From positions 1 through 64,000 of the forward strand of contig NZ_BMYO01000004.1 in the NCBI RefSeq assembly GCF_014652315.1: a stretch of DNA of 64,000 nucleotides. Direction: 5' to 3'. Position 1 is the first letter of the stretch. Each line of letters starts with the position of its first letter. Positions 18,401 to 26,107 of this stretch are shown in pieces. Origin of the DNA: Jeongeupia chitinilytica (GTDB lineage Bacteria > Pseudomonadota > Gammaproteobacteria > Burkholderiales > Chitinibacteraceae). Below the pieces are notes generated by a model. That model saw only the letters and a list, made by a program, of their open reading frames with translations. It made no database searches and was not told where the DNA came from. A program made the position numbers and the translations under genes.

Positions 18401-19363
18401 CCGTCGACGCTCGGCAAGCCGCCGATCAAGACGCAGATCATCCACTTCGTCAACAAGCCGCTGCCGGCCAAGGTGCCGGCGAAGACCGCCCGCGCCATGC
18501 TCGACGTCGAGGACGCCAGCATCGTGCCGGTGATCCGCGACCCGGAAATCCGTCAGGACGAACGCGAATCGGTGTTCTACTTCCCCGGCTGCGGTTCGGA
18601 ACGGCTGTTCTCGCAGGTCGGTCTGGCGACGCAGGCGATGCTCTGGCACGTCGGCACCACCACGGTGCTGCCGCCGGGCTATCTGTGCTGCGGTTACCCG
18701 CAAGCCGCCTCGGGCTACGGCGACAAGGGCGAGAAGATCACCACCGAGAACCGCGTCCTGTTCCACCGCGTCGCGAACACGCTCAATTACCTCGACATCA
18801 AGACGGTGATTGTCTCGTGCGGCACCTGCATGGACCAGCTGATGAAGTACCAGTTCGAGCAGATCTTCCCGGGCTGCCGCCTGCTCGACATCCACGAGTA
18901 CCTGCTCGAAAAGGGCGTGAAGCTCGACGGCGTCGGCGGCGAACGCTACATGTACCACGAGCCCTGCCACACGCCGATGAAGCAGTACAAGGGCATCGAC
19001 GTCGCCAACGAGCTGATGGGTACGCGGGTCGACCTGAACGACCGCTGCTGCGGCGAATCCGGCACCTTTGCCGTCGCCCGGCCGGACATCGCCACCCAGG
19101 TCCGCTTTCGCAAGCAGGAAGAAATGCAGAAGGGTGCCGATACGCTGCGGGCCGAAGTCGCAGTCGCCGACGCGAAGCAGCCGGTCAAGGTGCTCACCAG
19201 TTGCCCGTCGTGCCTGCAGGGGCTGCAGCGTTACGATGACGACGCAGGCACCAAGGCCGACTACATCGTCGTCGAAATGGCGAAGAAGATCCTCGGCGAC
19301 GACTGGCTGAGCGAGTATGTCGACAAGGCCCGGAACGGCGGCATCGAGCGCGTCCTGCTCTGA
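15482..19363 (+). CDS. Large FAD/Fe-S oxidoreductase, DUF3683 family (GlcD-GlcF-like fusion)
   Basis: A 1293-residue protein joining a D-2-hydroxyacid dehydrogenase flavoprotein to its iron-sulfur partner. Order: DUF3683 leader (about 1-150); FAD_binding_4 domain with RGGGTGYTGGAVPLTP and CIGGNVAMNAGGKK; FAD-oxidase C domain with HMHAGDGNVHTNIPV and SGEHGIGITK; two 4Fe-4S motifs, CLRCGKCKPVC (from Cys822) and CTVCHRCVNPCPVK (from Cys884); then CCG-type cysteine domains (FPGCGSE, LCCGYPQA, SCGTC, RCCGESGTFA). It probably oxidises D-lactate, glycolate or a relative and passes electrons to the respiratory chain. It stands alone between terminator-bounded units. The exact substrate is not decidable from sequence. 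Confidence 0.9.
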   Translation: MAELTAAPSHLATERLREIPYNYTSFSDREIVIRLLGTDAWQTLEVLRAERVTGRSARMLFEVLGDIWAVKRNPYLEDDLLENPKRLRMLVDAMHHRLAEIDKRREGNDRVGMLAERARHAVDAFEHDFHDVASLRKKVLRRMGGLTRRDNICFDGLARVSHVTDATDWRVEYPFVVLSPDTEAEMAPLVAACIELGLTVIPRGGGTGYTGGAVPLTPMSAVINTEKLDRHNGVERMMIPGVDHEVATIQCGAGVVTRRVMEAAEAAGLAFAVDPTSADASCIGGNVAMNAGGKKAVLWGTALDNLVSWKMVDPDGNWKFIERLDHNLGKIHDAPQATFRVTTYKPDGKTVLNENTLVIPGQRFRKEGLGKDVTDKFLAGLPGVQKEGTDGLITSARFVLHRMPAHVRTVCLEFFGEVSRAVPSIVEIKDYLDAHPKVQLAGLEHLDWRYVRAVGYASKAKSRGRPKMVLIADLVSDDETAVGEAASHVVKLANARSGEGFIAVTAETRKKFWLDRARTAAISKHTNAFKINEDVVIPLPRLGEYSDAIERINIELSIDNKLELLERLTDFFEQGILPIDFADSPLSRDALIGDRRSAALELIARARAHWEWIRTHLDDAFEAYTAAFPTMPLERELAAGDAPQSVFLALRDFVLRVSYKRELLTDFEAMFSSRNDKPLLDAIVAIQQQVLKGRTWVALHMHAGDGNVHTNIPVNSDDYAMLQRAHHAVARIMDVARELNGVISGEHGIGITKYEFLTRDELAPFEQYKQEVDPQGHFNKGKLLPGADLTNAYTPSFSLLGAESLILEQSDIGNIADSIKDCLRCGKCKPVCTTHVPRANLLYSPRNKILATGLLTEAFLYEEQTRRGVSLKHFEELGDVADHCTVCHRCVNPCPVKIDFGDVSVAMRNFLRKEGQKKFNPGTALGMTFLTVKDPATIKAMRAGMIGIGYKAQRLGHTLAKRFGLIKSVTKQPPSTLGKPPIKTQIIHFVNKPLPAKVPAKTARAMLDVEDASIVPVIRDPEIRQDERESVFYFPGCGSERLFSQVGLATQAMLWHVGTTTVLPPGYLCCGYPQAASGYGDKGEKITTENRVLFHRVANTLNYLDIKTVIVSCGTCMDQLMKYQFEQIFPGCRLLDIHEYLLEKGVKLDGVGGERYMYHEPCHTPMKQYKGIDVANELMGTRVDLNDRCCGESGTFAVARPDIATQVRFRKQEEMQKGADTLRAEVAVADAKQPVKVLTSCPSCLQGLQRYDDDAGTKADYIVVEMAKKILGDDWLSEYVDKARNGGIERVLL

Positions 19364-19379
19364 TCCGTCACCACGCCGC

Positions 19380-19415
19380 AACGGGGCATCCCTCCACGGG
19401 CATGCCCCGTTGTTT
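19380..19415 (+). terminator. Rho-independent terminator after the DUF3683 oxidoreductase
   Basis: AACGGGGCAT at 19380-19389 and ATGCCCCGTT at 19402-19411 form a 10-bp stem followed by a short T-rich stretch (GTTT). It separates the oxidoreductase from the HIT gene. Confidence 0.75.
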
Positions 19416-19462
19416 ATGTGCAGCCCTTGCGGTAATAATCGGGGCTGCATAAGGAAAGGTTA

Positions 19463-19900
19463 ATGGAACGCGATTGCGTCTTTTGCCGGGAAACCGGTGG
19501 CGAACTGCTGTGGCAGAATGAGCTGTGCCGGGTCGTGCTGGCCGACGAGCCCGACTATCCAGGCCTCTGCCGGGTAATCCTGCGTCAGCACGTCGCGGAA
19601 ATGACCGACCTGCCCCCCGCCGATCGTCAGCGACTAATGGCCGTCGTGTTTGCGGTCGAAGCGGCACAGCGTACGGTACTCTCGCCCGACAAGATCAACA
19701 TTGCCAGTCTGGGAAATGTCGTGCCGCACCTGCACTGGCATATCATTCCACGCTGGCATGACGACGCGACCTTTCCGGCACCGGTCTGGGCCAGCCCGGC
19801 CCGGCCCGGCGCACGGCATCACGTTTCCGCCGACACGCTGGCCCGTTTGCGGCTGGCCCTGCAACACATTGAGCTCGAGGCTGTCCAGCGCCTGCCATGA
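19463..19900 (+). CDS. HIT-family nucleotide hydrolase/transferase
   Basis: A 145-residue histidine-triad protein with the motif HLHWHII at residues 89-95 (normally HxHxH); the central histidine is the nucleotidyl acceptor. CVFC near the start (Cys5, Cys8) resembles a zinc site found in some HIT proteins. The family hydrolyses nucleotide phosphoramidates or dinucleotides; the substrate here is unknown. An AAGG ribosome-binding site precedes the ATG. Its stop overlaps the next gene's start (ATGA at 19897-19900), so the two are translationally coupled. Confidence 0.93.
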   Translation: MERDCVFCRETGGELLWQNELCRVVLADEPDYPGLCRVILRQHVAEMTDLPPADRQRLMAVVFAVEAAQRTVLSPDKINIASLGNVVPHLHWHIIPRWHDDATFPAPVWASPARPGARHHVSADTLARLRLALQHIELEAVQRLP

Positions 19901-21519
19901 CCGACCTGTCGATACACCAGACCCTCAGCGGTCCCCTTCCCTTCAGCGATGCGCGCTCCGCCAAGTCCTGGCTGCAGCTGCTGCCCCTGATCAATACTCC
20001 CATCGCTCATGCCGAGCTGTCCGACGCGATTGCCCTGCTCGCGACCAGCGGGATTGCGCCCTACGAAACCCTGAAGATCCTCGAACTGCTGCGCGAACCG
20101 CTGCACGTGGTTCAGGGCGCCTTGGCCGAACGCTTTCTCGGTCGCGCGTTGCCGCTGGGCCCGGACGAGGCCCAGGCGCGTGATGCCACCGTCGCACTCT
20201 GGAGCCGGCTGGCCGATCTCTACGGCGCCGGCCTCGATGCCGCGCTGGCCGGCGATGCCGAAACGGCGCCGCACGCCGCGCTGCTCGCGCAGCGCAGGAT
20301 GCGCTATCTGGCGCTGGCAGCGCGCGAATCGCTGCTCAGCTACCGGCCGATCCCGGCCGAACTCTGGCAGCAGCTGTTCGACAGCTACCAGCTGATCGAA
20401 GCCAACGGGCTGGCCGAGAAGTCGGCCAAGGACAGCCTGCTCAAGGTCGCCGGCGTTGCCACACCGCAGCACGCCTTCGTCCACCTGCTGCTGCTCGCCG
20501 CGTCGGCGCCGTTCCATTTCACCGGCCGGCAGATCCGCTGGCTCGACGAACACCTGCCGTCGCTGGCCCAACGTACGCCGCTCGAACGCGAAGCCGCCGC
20601 GCTTCCCGGCCGCGGCAGCCTGCAGATCGACTTCGCCCAGCCCGGCGCACCGCGCCGGACCGAGCCCCGCCTCACCGGCGACACCGTCCGCGAACTCGAC
20701 ACGCTGCAACTGGCGCAGGCGCTGTCGCGTCGCATCAAGCTGCTGCGTCAGGGCGAAAGCCCGGAAAAGCTCGGTCTGGGCAGCCAGTTCGCCGCCGCAC
20801 AAGTCGAAACCCTGCTGGTCGAGCTCTACCGCACCTGGTGCGAACAGGCGAGTGAACGCGCGTTGCCGCGGCACGACAGCCAGCGCCAGCTCGAAGCGGT
20901 GTTCGGTCTGCCGCGCCAGCACGCGCTGCTGGGCCACGAGCGCTTCGCGTTGCCCGACGACGGCCCGGCGCCGCTCGGCAGCCAGGATCTGGTCCGGCTG
21001 CAGCTGTTCGGTCAATCGACCGTAGCCGGAGCCACCGGCCCGGAAACAGTGACGCCGCAACCGGGTGAAACCTGGCAGGTCCGCAATGAATCGGCACAGG
21101 GGCTGCGACTGTCGCGCAGCAACGATGCCGGCGGCCGGATCGCGCTGCAGCAACTGTTGTCGGTGCAGCTTGAAGGCAATCACTATCTTGGTGTGGTGCG
21201 CTGGCTGCAGGAGCACGACGGCAGCGTCGAGGTCGGCGTTCGGCTGATGCCGGGGCTCCCCTCGGCGGCGGCCATCCGTCCGGTCGAACTTGCCTATTCG
21301 GACCGGCGTGGCTGGATCGAATGCCTGTCACTGCCCGCCGTAGCAGCGCTGCGTGCACCGCAATCGCTGATCCTTCCGGTCGGCTGGTACCGCCGCGGCC
21401 GGCTGATCGAATGGTGGGACGGCAGTACCCTGCGGAAGATGCGCGTCGAAGCACTGCTCGAACGCGGGGTCGACTTCGAGCGGATGCACGTGGTCCCGGC
21501 CGGTCAGCAACGCCGCTAA
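19897..21519 (+). CDS. Large cytoplasmic protein with a PilZ-like C-terminal region
   Basis: A 540-residue soluble protein without signal peptide. The first 380 residues are alpha-helical and match nothing I recognise. Residues about 385-460 (TWQVRNESAQGLRLSRSND, then LLSVQLEGNHYLGVVRWLQ and VEVGVRLMP) resemble a PilZ beta-barrel, but the usual RxxxR and D/NxSxxG c-di-GMP motifs are only partly present (RNESAQG in place of DxSxxG). It overlaps the HIT gene by 4 bases. A diguanylate cyclase is encoded 8 kb away, but c-di-GMP binding is not shown. Related uncharacterised proteins occur in betaproteobacteria; function unknown. Confidence 0.7.
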   Translation: MTDLSIHQTLSGPLPFSDARSAKSWLQLLPLINTPIAHAELSDAIALLATSGIAPYETLKILELLREPLHVVQGALAERFLGRALPLGPDEAQARDATVALWSRLADLYGAGLDAALAGDAETAPHAALLAQRRMRYLALAARESLLSYRPIPAELWQQLFDSYQLIEANGLAEKSAKDSLLKVAGVATPQHAFVHLLLLAASAPFHFTGRQIRWLDEHLPSLAQRTPLEREAAALPGRGSLQIDFAQPGAPRRTEPRLTGDTVRELDTLQLAQALSRRIKLLRQGESPEKLGLGSQFAAAQVETLLVELYRTWCEQASERALPRHDSQRQLEAVFGLPRQHALLGHERFALPDDGPAPLGSQDLVRLQLFGQSTVAGATGPETVTPQPGETWQVRNESAQGLRLSRSNDAGGRIALQQLLSVQLEGNHYLGVVRWLQEHDGSVEVGVRLMPGLPSAAAIRPVELAYSDRRGWIECLSLPAVAALRAPQSLILPVGWYRRGRLIEWWDGSTLRKMRVEALLERGVDFERMHVVPAGQQRR

Positions 21520-21555
21520 CGCTTCCGGACTGGCCGCACCAGCGGTACGGCCCGG

Positions 21556-22314
21556 TCAGAATTGCAGCGTTTGTCCACCGACCAGCGCCGAAATCCGGTG
21601 AATCCCGTTACTGGTTTCGGCAACGATGCGCGCTGCGTCGAGCGGTTTCAGGTGCGTCAGCCAGACGTCGATCGTGGCATCGAACCGCTGCAGCGCGGCC
21701 AGAAGCGTCGAAGGCGAGTAGTGCTTCGACACGCGGGCAAGACCGGCCTCGCGCTCGCTGAACGCCGTTTCGACAATCAGTCCCCGCAGCCGGTCCACCC
21801 CGGCCACAGTCTCCCAGAACGCGGGGCAGTCGGCACTGTCCCCCGAGAACGCCAGCGCACCGGTCGGGCTCTCGAACAGATAGCCCACCGCCGGCACCGT
21901 GTGCTGTGCCGGCAGCGCGGTAATCCGCAGTCCGTCGAGGTCGCGGGATTCGCCGACGGCTAGCGGTGCCCAGCGCAGCACGCCATTGCCGTTTTCGGGG
22001 ATCACGCTGAAATCGGGCCAGATCTGCCAGTTGAATACGTGAGCCTGCAGCGCCGCGATGGTCTCGGGCAAAGCATGGACGGTCACCGGCCGCGAGCGCG
22101 CACCGATCACCGTATCGAGCAGCATCGGCAGGCAGGCGATGTGGTCGAAATGCGAATGCGTCAGGAACACATGGTCGATTTTGCACAGCGCGTCGAGCGA
22201 GAGCTCGCCGGCTCCGGTACCGGCGTCGATCAGGATGCGTTCGCCGAGCAGCAGCGACGTGGTACGCGCGGCACCGCCGATCCCCCCGCTGCAGCCCAGC
22301 ACGTACAACTGCAT
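21556..22314 (-). CDS. Metallo-beta-lactamase-fold 3',5'-cyclic-nucleotide phosphodiesterase (class II)
   Basis: A 252-residue metallohydrolase. The metal motif is THSHFDHIA (HxHxDH at residues 53-58), with further ligands likely in LPAQHTVPAVGY, FSGDSAD and WLTHLKPLD. The start MQLYVLGCSGGIGG and the LLIDAGTGAGEL strand match class II cyclic-nucleotide phosphodiesterases (PDE1/CpdP type), so hydrolysis of cAMP or cGMP is the best guess; other small phosphodiesters are possible. It starts one base after the FHA gene stop, and is the last gene of a PP2C-FHA-phosphodiesterase unit. Confidence 0.85.
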   Translation of the reverse strand: MQLYVLGCSGGIGGAARTTSLLLGERILIDAGTGAGELSLDALCKIDHVFLTHSHFDHIACLPMLLDTVIGARSRPVTVHALPETIAALQAHVFNWQIWPDFSVIPENGNGVLRWAPLAVGESRDLDGLRITALPAQHTVPAVGYLFESPTGALAFSGDSADCPAFWETVAGVDRLRGLIVETAFSEREAGLARVSKHYSPSTLLAALQRFDATIDVWLTHLKPLDAARIVAETSNGIHRISALVGGQTLQF

Positions 22315-22315
22315 C

Positions 22316-22924
22316 TCAGCCCCGGAAGAAGAATGCCAGCCGCACTCCGACCAGTTCGATCAGGTCCTCCTCGGCCAGCAATTGCGGCTCGTCGCCAATC
22401 GTCTTGCCGTTGACCTGGGGTCGCGTCGCACCCTCGACGTGCGTCAGGTAGTAGCCGAGCGGGCGTCGCGCCACCGTTGCCACCTGGACACCGGGCTTGC
22501 CGAGCGACGTCACCGTCTTGCTCAGCACGATTTCCCGCCCGCTGTTGCCACCGGTCAGCACCTTGATCACGCCAAGCCGCGCGGTCGAAGCCGGTTCGCG
22601 CAGCACCATCGTTTCGGCATAGCCTTCGGGGGCCTGCGGTTCGCACCAGTAGCGCAGCTTGTAGCGGCCGACCCCGATTTCGTCGCCGTTGCGCAGCACG
22701 GTCCGCGTCGCCGGAGTACCGTTGACCGTCGTACCGTTGGTACTGCCAAGGTCCTCAACCACATGCTCGTCGCCGTCGCGGACGACGCGCGCATGTTCAC
22801 CCGATACCGCAAGATTCTCGATCTGCAGATCGTTCTGCGGTCGACGCCCGATCGCGAACACGTCGCGGTGGATGCGGTATTCCTTGATGACGTTACCGTC
22901 GAGACACAGCAGCAATTTCGCCAT
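22316..22924 (-). CDS. Double FHA-domain protein
   Basis: A 202-residue cytoplasmic protein. The first FHA domain (residues about 20-90) is complete: FAIGRRPQNDLQIENLAVSGEHA gives the phosphothreonine-contacting Arg27, Ser41 and His44, and DLGSTNGTTVNG closes it. The second half (about 110-200) has an FHA-like fold outline (VTSLGKPGVQVATVARR, RPQVNGKTI) but lacks the usual GR-S-H set, so it is degenerate. FHA domains bind phosphothreonine peptides. It lies between a PP2C phosphatase and a phosphodiesterase on the same strand, which suggests Ser/Thr phospho-signalling; no kinase gene is in the window. Confidence 0.9.
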   Translation of the reverse strand: MAKLLLCLDGNVIKEYRIHRDVFAIGRRPQNDLQIENLAVSGEHARVVRDGDEHVVEDLGSTNGTTVNGTPATRTVLRNGDEIGVGRYKLRYWCEPQAPEGYAETMVLREPASTARLGVIKVLTGGNSGREIVLSKTVTSLGKPGVQVATVARRPLGYYLTHVEGATRPQVNGKTIGDEPQLLAEEDLIELVGVRLAFFFRG

Positions 22925-22963
22925 GGCGTTTAACAGGTGGTGTGGCGCACGGGGCGCACGGGA

Positions 22964-23779
22964 TCAACTCAACCAGGCCGTCAGCCTGGACCAGAAACCG
23001 GCATCGGCCGGGTAGGCGCGGCGAACCGCGACCAGAATGACCGATATATTGTCATGTCCGCCGTGATGATTGGCGGCCTGAACCAATTGCATTGCGGCCA
23101 GCGGCGCATTGTCCTTCAAAGTCAGAATGATGTCAGCAATCTGCACATCACCGACCATGTCGGTGAGACCGTCCGAACACAGCAGATAGACGTCGCCGGG
23201 CTCGGCGTCGAACTCGCTCAGATCGGCATGCACCTCGGTATCGATCCCGACGGCGCGCGTCAGCAGGTTGCGTTGCGCCGCCTGTCGCGTCTCGGTTTCA
23301 TCGACCAGACCGAGGTCGATTTGTTCCTGCAGCAAGGAATGGTCGTGAGTGAGCCTTGTAAGCTCCGCGTTGCGTAAACGGTACATGCGCGAATCGCCGA
23401 CATGCGCCACCAATACCCGATTGTCATAAAAAAGTGCCGACACCAGCGTCGTGCCCATGCCCGCGCATTGCGGTTGCGTGATCGCGCCGTTGTAGATCGC
23501 CCGGTTGGCCTCGTCGATCGATTGCGTCAGCCAGGCACTGACCGACAGCCGTGTGCTGTGGGCCAGCGGTGACGACGGCAAGGGCTGCGACAGGCGACGC
23601 GACAGCACGTCGACCGCCATGGCGCTGGCGACTTCGCCGGCGTTGTAACCGCCCATTCCGTCGGCGAGCACGACGAAACCCGCATCGGCATCCCAGGCGA
23701 TCGCGTCCTCGTTCTGCGCGCGCACCAGCCCCGGATCGGTCTGACCGACCATCTCCAGCGCCTGCGAAAGCCTTGCCAT
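22964..23779 (-). CDS. PP2C-family protein serine/threonine phosphatase
   Basis: A 271-residue soluble phosphatase. All PP2C metal motifs are visible: RAQNEDA (residues 20-26), LADGMGGYNAGEVAS (38-52), LVAHVGDSRMYRLR, LLCSDGLTD and GGHDNISVILV. The family removes phosphate from Ser/Thr of proteins using two Mn or Mg ions. It is 39 bases before the FHA gene on the same strand and probably co-transcribed; the pair is a common bacterial module, usually with a Hanks-type kinase. An AAGGAATAAGAGC ribosome-binding region precedes the ATG. Confidence 0.94.
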   Translation of the reverse strand: MARLSQALEMVGQTDPGLVRAQNEDAIAWDADAGFVVLADGMGGYNAGEVASAMAVDVLSRRLSQPLPSSPLAHSTRLSVSAWLTQSIDEANRAIYNGAITQPQCAGMGTTLVSALFYDNRVLVAHVGDSRMYRLRNAELTRLTHDHSLLQEQIDLGLVDETETRQAAQRNLLTRAVGIDTEVHADLSEFDAEPGDVYLLCSDGLTDMVGDVQIADIILTLKDNAPLAAMQLVQAANHHGGHDNISVILVAVRRAYPADAGFWSRLTAWLS

Positions 23780-23894
23780 GCTCTTATTCCTTGTTTACGT
23801 CTGATTACATCGTAAACCGGCCAGCGCGATCGGGCGGGGAAGGATGGTAAAAAAACGTAATGGACCAGCCGGAATCCGGGTTCAGGCTGCTGGC

Positions 23895-24614
23895 TTACGG
23901 GATGTCGGCGTAGGGAATCCGTCGCGCAATGATCGCGGCCTTGCGTGCCAGCCTGCGGTCGCTGCGGTGTGCGTCGTAATAGCGCGGGTTGGTCACCATG
24001 GCCGCCAGTTTCGCCGACTGCGCCGTACCGAGGCGCGACGCACCGGTGCGGTAATAGTGTCGTGCGGCGGCCTCGGCCCCGTAGATGCCGTCCCCCCACT
24101 CGATCACGTTGAGGTAGATCTCGAAGATGCGCCGCTTGTCGAGCAAGGCCTCGAGCATCACCGTGATCACCGCTTCCTCCGCCTTGCGCCAGGGGGTCCG
24201 TCCTGACGACAGGAACAGGTTCTTGGCCAGTTGCTGGCTGATGGTCGAGCCGCCCGCAACGATGCGGCCCTTCTTGAGGTTCTTTTCCCATGCGGTCTGG
24301 ATGCCTTCCCAGTCGAAACCGTCGTGTTCGAGGAATTTGGCATCTTCGGACGCCACCAGCGCCCGCTTCAGATTGGGCGAGATCTGTGCGTAATCGACCC
24401 ACTGCTGCCGCAATTCGGCATCCGGATTGCTGGCTTCGAGTCGTGCCAGCCCTTCGCGCATGAACGCGGTATTCGACGGATTGATCCAGCGCCAGGCCAG
24501 CACGTGCGCAAGGATCCACAGGTTCCACAGCAGCAGCAGGCCCAGCAGCAGCAGCAGGATACGGCCGATCCAGCCGCCGATCGAGATGCGCCGCCTGGCG
24601 CCGTTGCGGCTCAC
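23895..24614 (-). CDS. mtgA: Monofunctional biosynthetic peptidoglycan transglycosylase
   Basis: A 239-residue GT51 glycosyltransferase that polymerises lipid II into glycan strands at the inner membrane. One N-terminal transmembrane helix (residues about 15-40) anchors a periplasmic catalytic domain with the catalytic Glu90 in ALVASEDAKFLEHDGFDWEG, then GGSTISQQLAKNLFLS and ILEIYLN-type EIYLNVIEWGDGIYG. The open frame runs upstream to 24725 inside aroE; I chose the GTG at 24614 because it overlaps the aroE stop as GTGA, a coupled start, and gives the usual length. No transpeptidase domain is present, as expected. Confidence 0.92.
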   Translation of the reverse strand: MSRNGARRRISIGGWIGRILLLLLGLLLLWNLWILAHVLAWRWINPSNTAFMREGLARLEASNPDAELRQQWVDYAQISPNLKRALVASEDAKFLEHDGFDWEGIQTAWEKNLKKGRIVAGGSTISQQLAKNLFLSSGRTPWRKAEEAVITVMLEALLDKRRIFEIYLNVIEWGDGIYGAEAAARHYYRTGASRLGTAQSAKLAAMVTNPRYYDAHRSDRRLARKAAIIARRIPYADIP

Positions 24615-25519
24615 AACGCAGCGCGCAGCTGCGCGAGCACGGGCTCGACATCGGGCCGGTGCCCGGTCCACAGGGCAAAAGCTTCCGCCGCCTGACCGAC
24701 GAGCATGCCCAGCCCGTCGACACACTGCGCCGCACCGGCTTCACGGGCCTGTCTGAGGAACGGCGTTTCGTCACGGCCATACATCATGTCGTAGGCAAGC
24801 GCATCGGGCGCGAATGCGTCCGGATGCATGGGAATGCCGGTACCGCCGAGGCTGGCCGACGTCGCGTTGATGATCACGTCGAACTGGACGCCGTCCCGGC
24901 CCAATGCCGCGCTCGCGGGCACGGCGGACTTCAGTTCGACCGGCACACCGCCGACCAGGAAATCGAACGCTGCCGCACCGTGCGCCGGCTGCGCCGTCAC
25001 CGGCAAGCCCGTCGAACGCAGCCACGGCTGCACGATGTCGGCCAGCAAGGCTTCGGCCCGCGCTGCAGTGCGGTTGGCGATCAGCAGCATGGCCGGCCGC
25101 TCGACCAGCAACGGCAACAGCGCGCCACGCGCGGCACCGCCGGCACCGATCAACAGAATGCGCTTGCCGCTCAGTTCGCCATGGCGCAGCAGGTCGGCCA
25201 CCAGTCCGGCACCGTCGGTGTTGTCGCCCTCGATGCGGTCGTCGGCGTGGCGGATCAGCGTATTGACCGCACCGGCCGCGGCGGCGCGTTCGCTCAGCGC
25301 ATCCGCGAACGCAAACGCCTCCTCCTTGAACGGCACCGTGACATTGGCGCCCCCCGCGCCACCGTCGAACAGCGCACGCGCTGTCGCGGCAAAGCCGTCC
25401 AGCGGCGCGAGCAGGCGCTCGTAACTGAAATCGCTCAACCCGAATTGCGCGGCAAAGGCGGCATGGATCTGCGGGGACTTGCTGTGGGCAATCGGATTGC
25501 CGATGACGACGTAACGCAT
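24611..25519 (-). CDS. aroE: Shikimate dehydrogenase (NADP)
   Basis: A 302-residue enzyme that reduces 3-dehydroshikimate to shikimate in aromatic amino-acid synthesis. Substrate-side motifs are VIGNPIAHSKSP (5-16) and NVTVPFKEEAF with catalytic Lys65; GDNTDGAG holds the partner Asp; the NADP loop is LLIGAGGAARGALLPL; DMMYGRDETPFL is the conserved late motif. It is about 30 residues longer than a typical AroE (about 272): the extra sequence lies between the NADP-binding helix and FDVIINATSAS, including PVTAQPAHGAAAFDFLVGG. It overlaps mtgA by 4 bases and follows the rhodanese gene by 62. Confidence 0.94.
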   Translation of the reverse strand: MRYVVIGNPIAHSKSPQIHAAFAAQFGLSDFSYERLLAPLDGFAATARALFDGGAGGANVTVPFKEEAFAFADALSERAAAAGAVNTLIRHADDRIEGDNTDGAGLVADLLRHGELSGKRILLIGAGGAARGALLPLLVERPAMLLIANRTAARAEALLADIVQPWLRSTGLPVTAQPAHGAAAFDFLVGGVPVELKSAVPASAALGRDGVQFDVIINATSASLGGTGIPMHPDAFAPDALAYDMMYGRDETPFLRQAREAGAAQCVDGLGMLVGQAAEAFALWTGHRPDVEPVLAQLRAAL

Positions 25520-25581
25520 GTTGAACCGGAAAGTTAAATCGGAAAGGATCGATGCCGGATCGAAACCGCCACCCTGGCGCG

Positions 25582-26034
25582 TCAGCCCTGCACCCAGGGC
25601 AGACCGGCGACTTTCCAGCCGTTGACGCGGCCGCGGTGCTCGGTGGCGTCCTTGTCGCCTTCGAAGCCTTCGAGCACGTTCAGTGCCGTCGCGTAGCCAT
25701 GGGCCGCCGCCAGGACTGCCGCGTCATGGCTGCGCGCACCGCTGCGGCACATGAACAGCACGACCGACTCGGGATCGACGGCCGCCTTCAGCTGGGTCAG
25801 GAAGTCCGGATTCGGCATCATGCCGGGATAGCGCTTCCATTCGATCAGCTCGGCACCGGGTACAACGCCGACGAACGCCCATTCGGCATGCGTCCGCACG
25901 TCGACCAGTTTCGCGTTCGGCAAGGCACTCAACAGCTGCTGCGCTTCGGCAGGGGTCACCGCGCCGGTATAGGGCAGGCCTTGCGCGGCACCGCGCTGGC
26001 GGGCGGATTCGAGGATCTTGGCGGCTTCACTCAT
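25582..26034 (-). CDS. Rhodanese-domain protein
   Basis: A 150-residue single-domain rhodanese. The domain has AKLVDVRTHAEWAFVGVVPGA and the active-site loop CRSGARS with catalytic Cys96. Such proteins carry sulfane sulfur as a Cys persulfide; the acceptor is not known. The open frame extends to 26166, but I chose the ATG at 26034 because it has a GGAGT ribosome-binding site and starts a normal N-terminus (MSEAAKILESARQ). The NtrC-like site at 26108-26122 lies about 75 bases upstream, so nitrogen control could reach this gene too (speculative). Confidence 0.9.
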   Translation of the reverse strand: MSEAAKILESARQRGAAQGLPYTGAVTPAEAQQLLSALPNAKLVDVRTHAEWAFVGVVPGAELIEWKRYPGMMPNPDFLTQLKAAVDPESVVLFMCRSGARSHDAAVLAAAHGYATALNVLEGFEGDKDATEHRGRVNGWKVAGLPWVQG

Positions 26035-26107
26035 GTTGGACTCCACGGCCCGTTGACATCGTTGCAGATGCACGATTCTCGTGCGTTCACGGCCATGACG
26101 CAATACG

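Noticed and set aside
15455..19450. A 1331-codon open frame opposite the DUF3683 oxidoreductase
   Set aside because: Same cause: low-complexity His/Arg/Asp composition and no recognisable domain, while the plus-strand gene has complete FAD and Fe-S motifs.
24615..24725. Longer mtgA start at 24725
   Set aside because: The extra residues lie in the aroE coding region and are Arg/Ala-rich; the GTG at 24614 overlaps the aroE stop and fits the family length.
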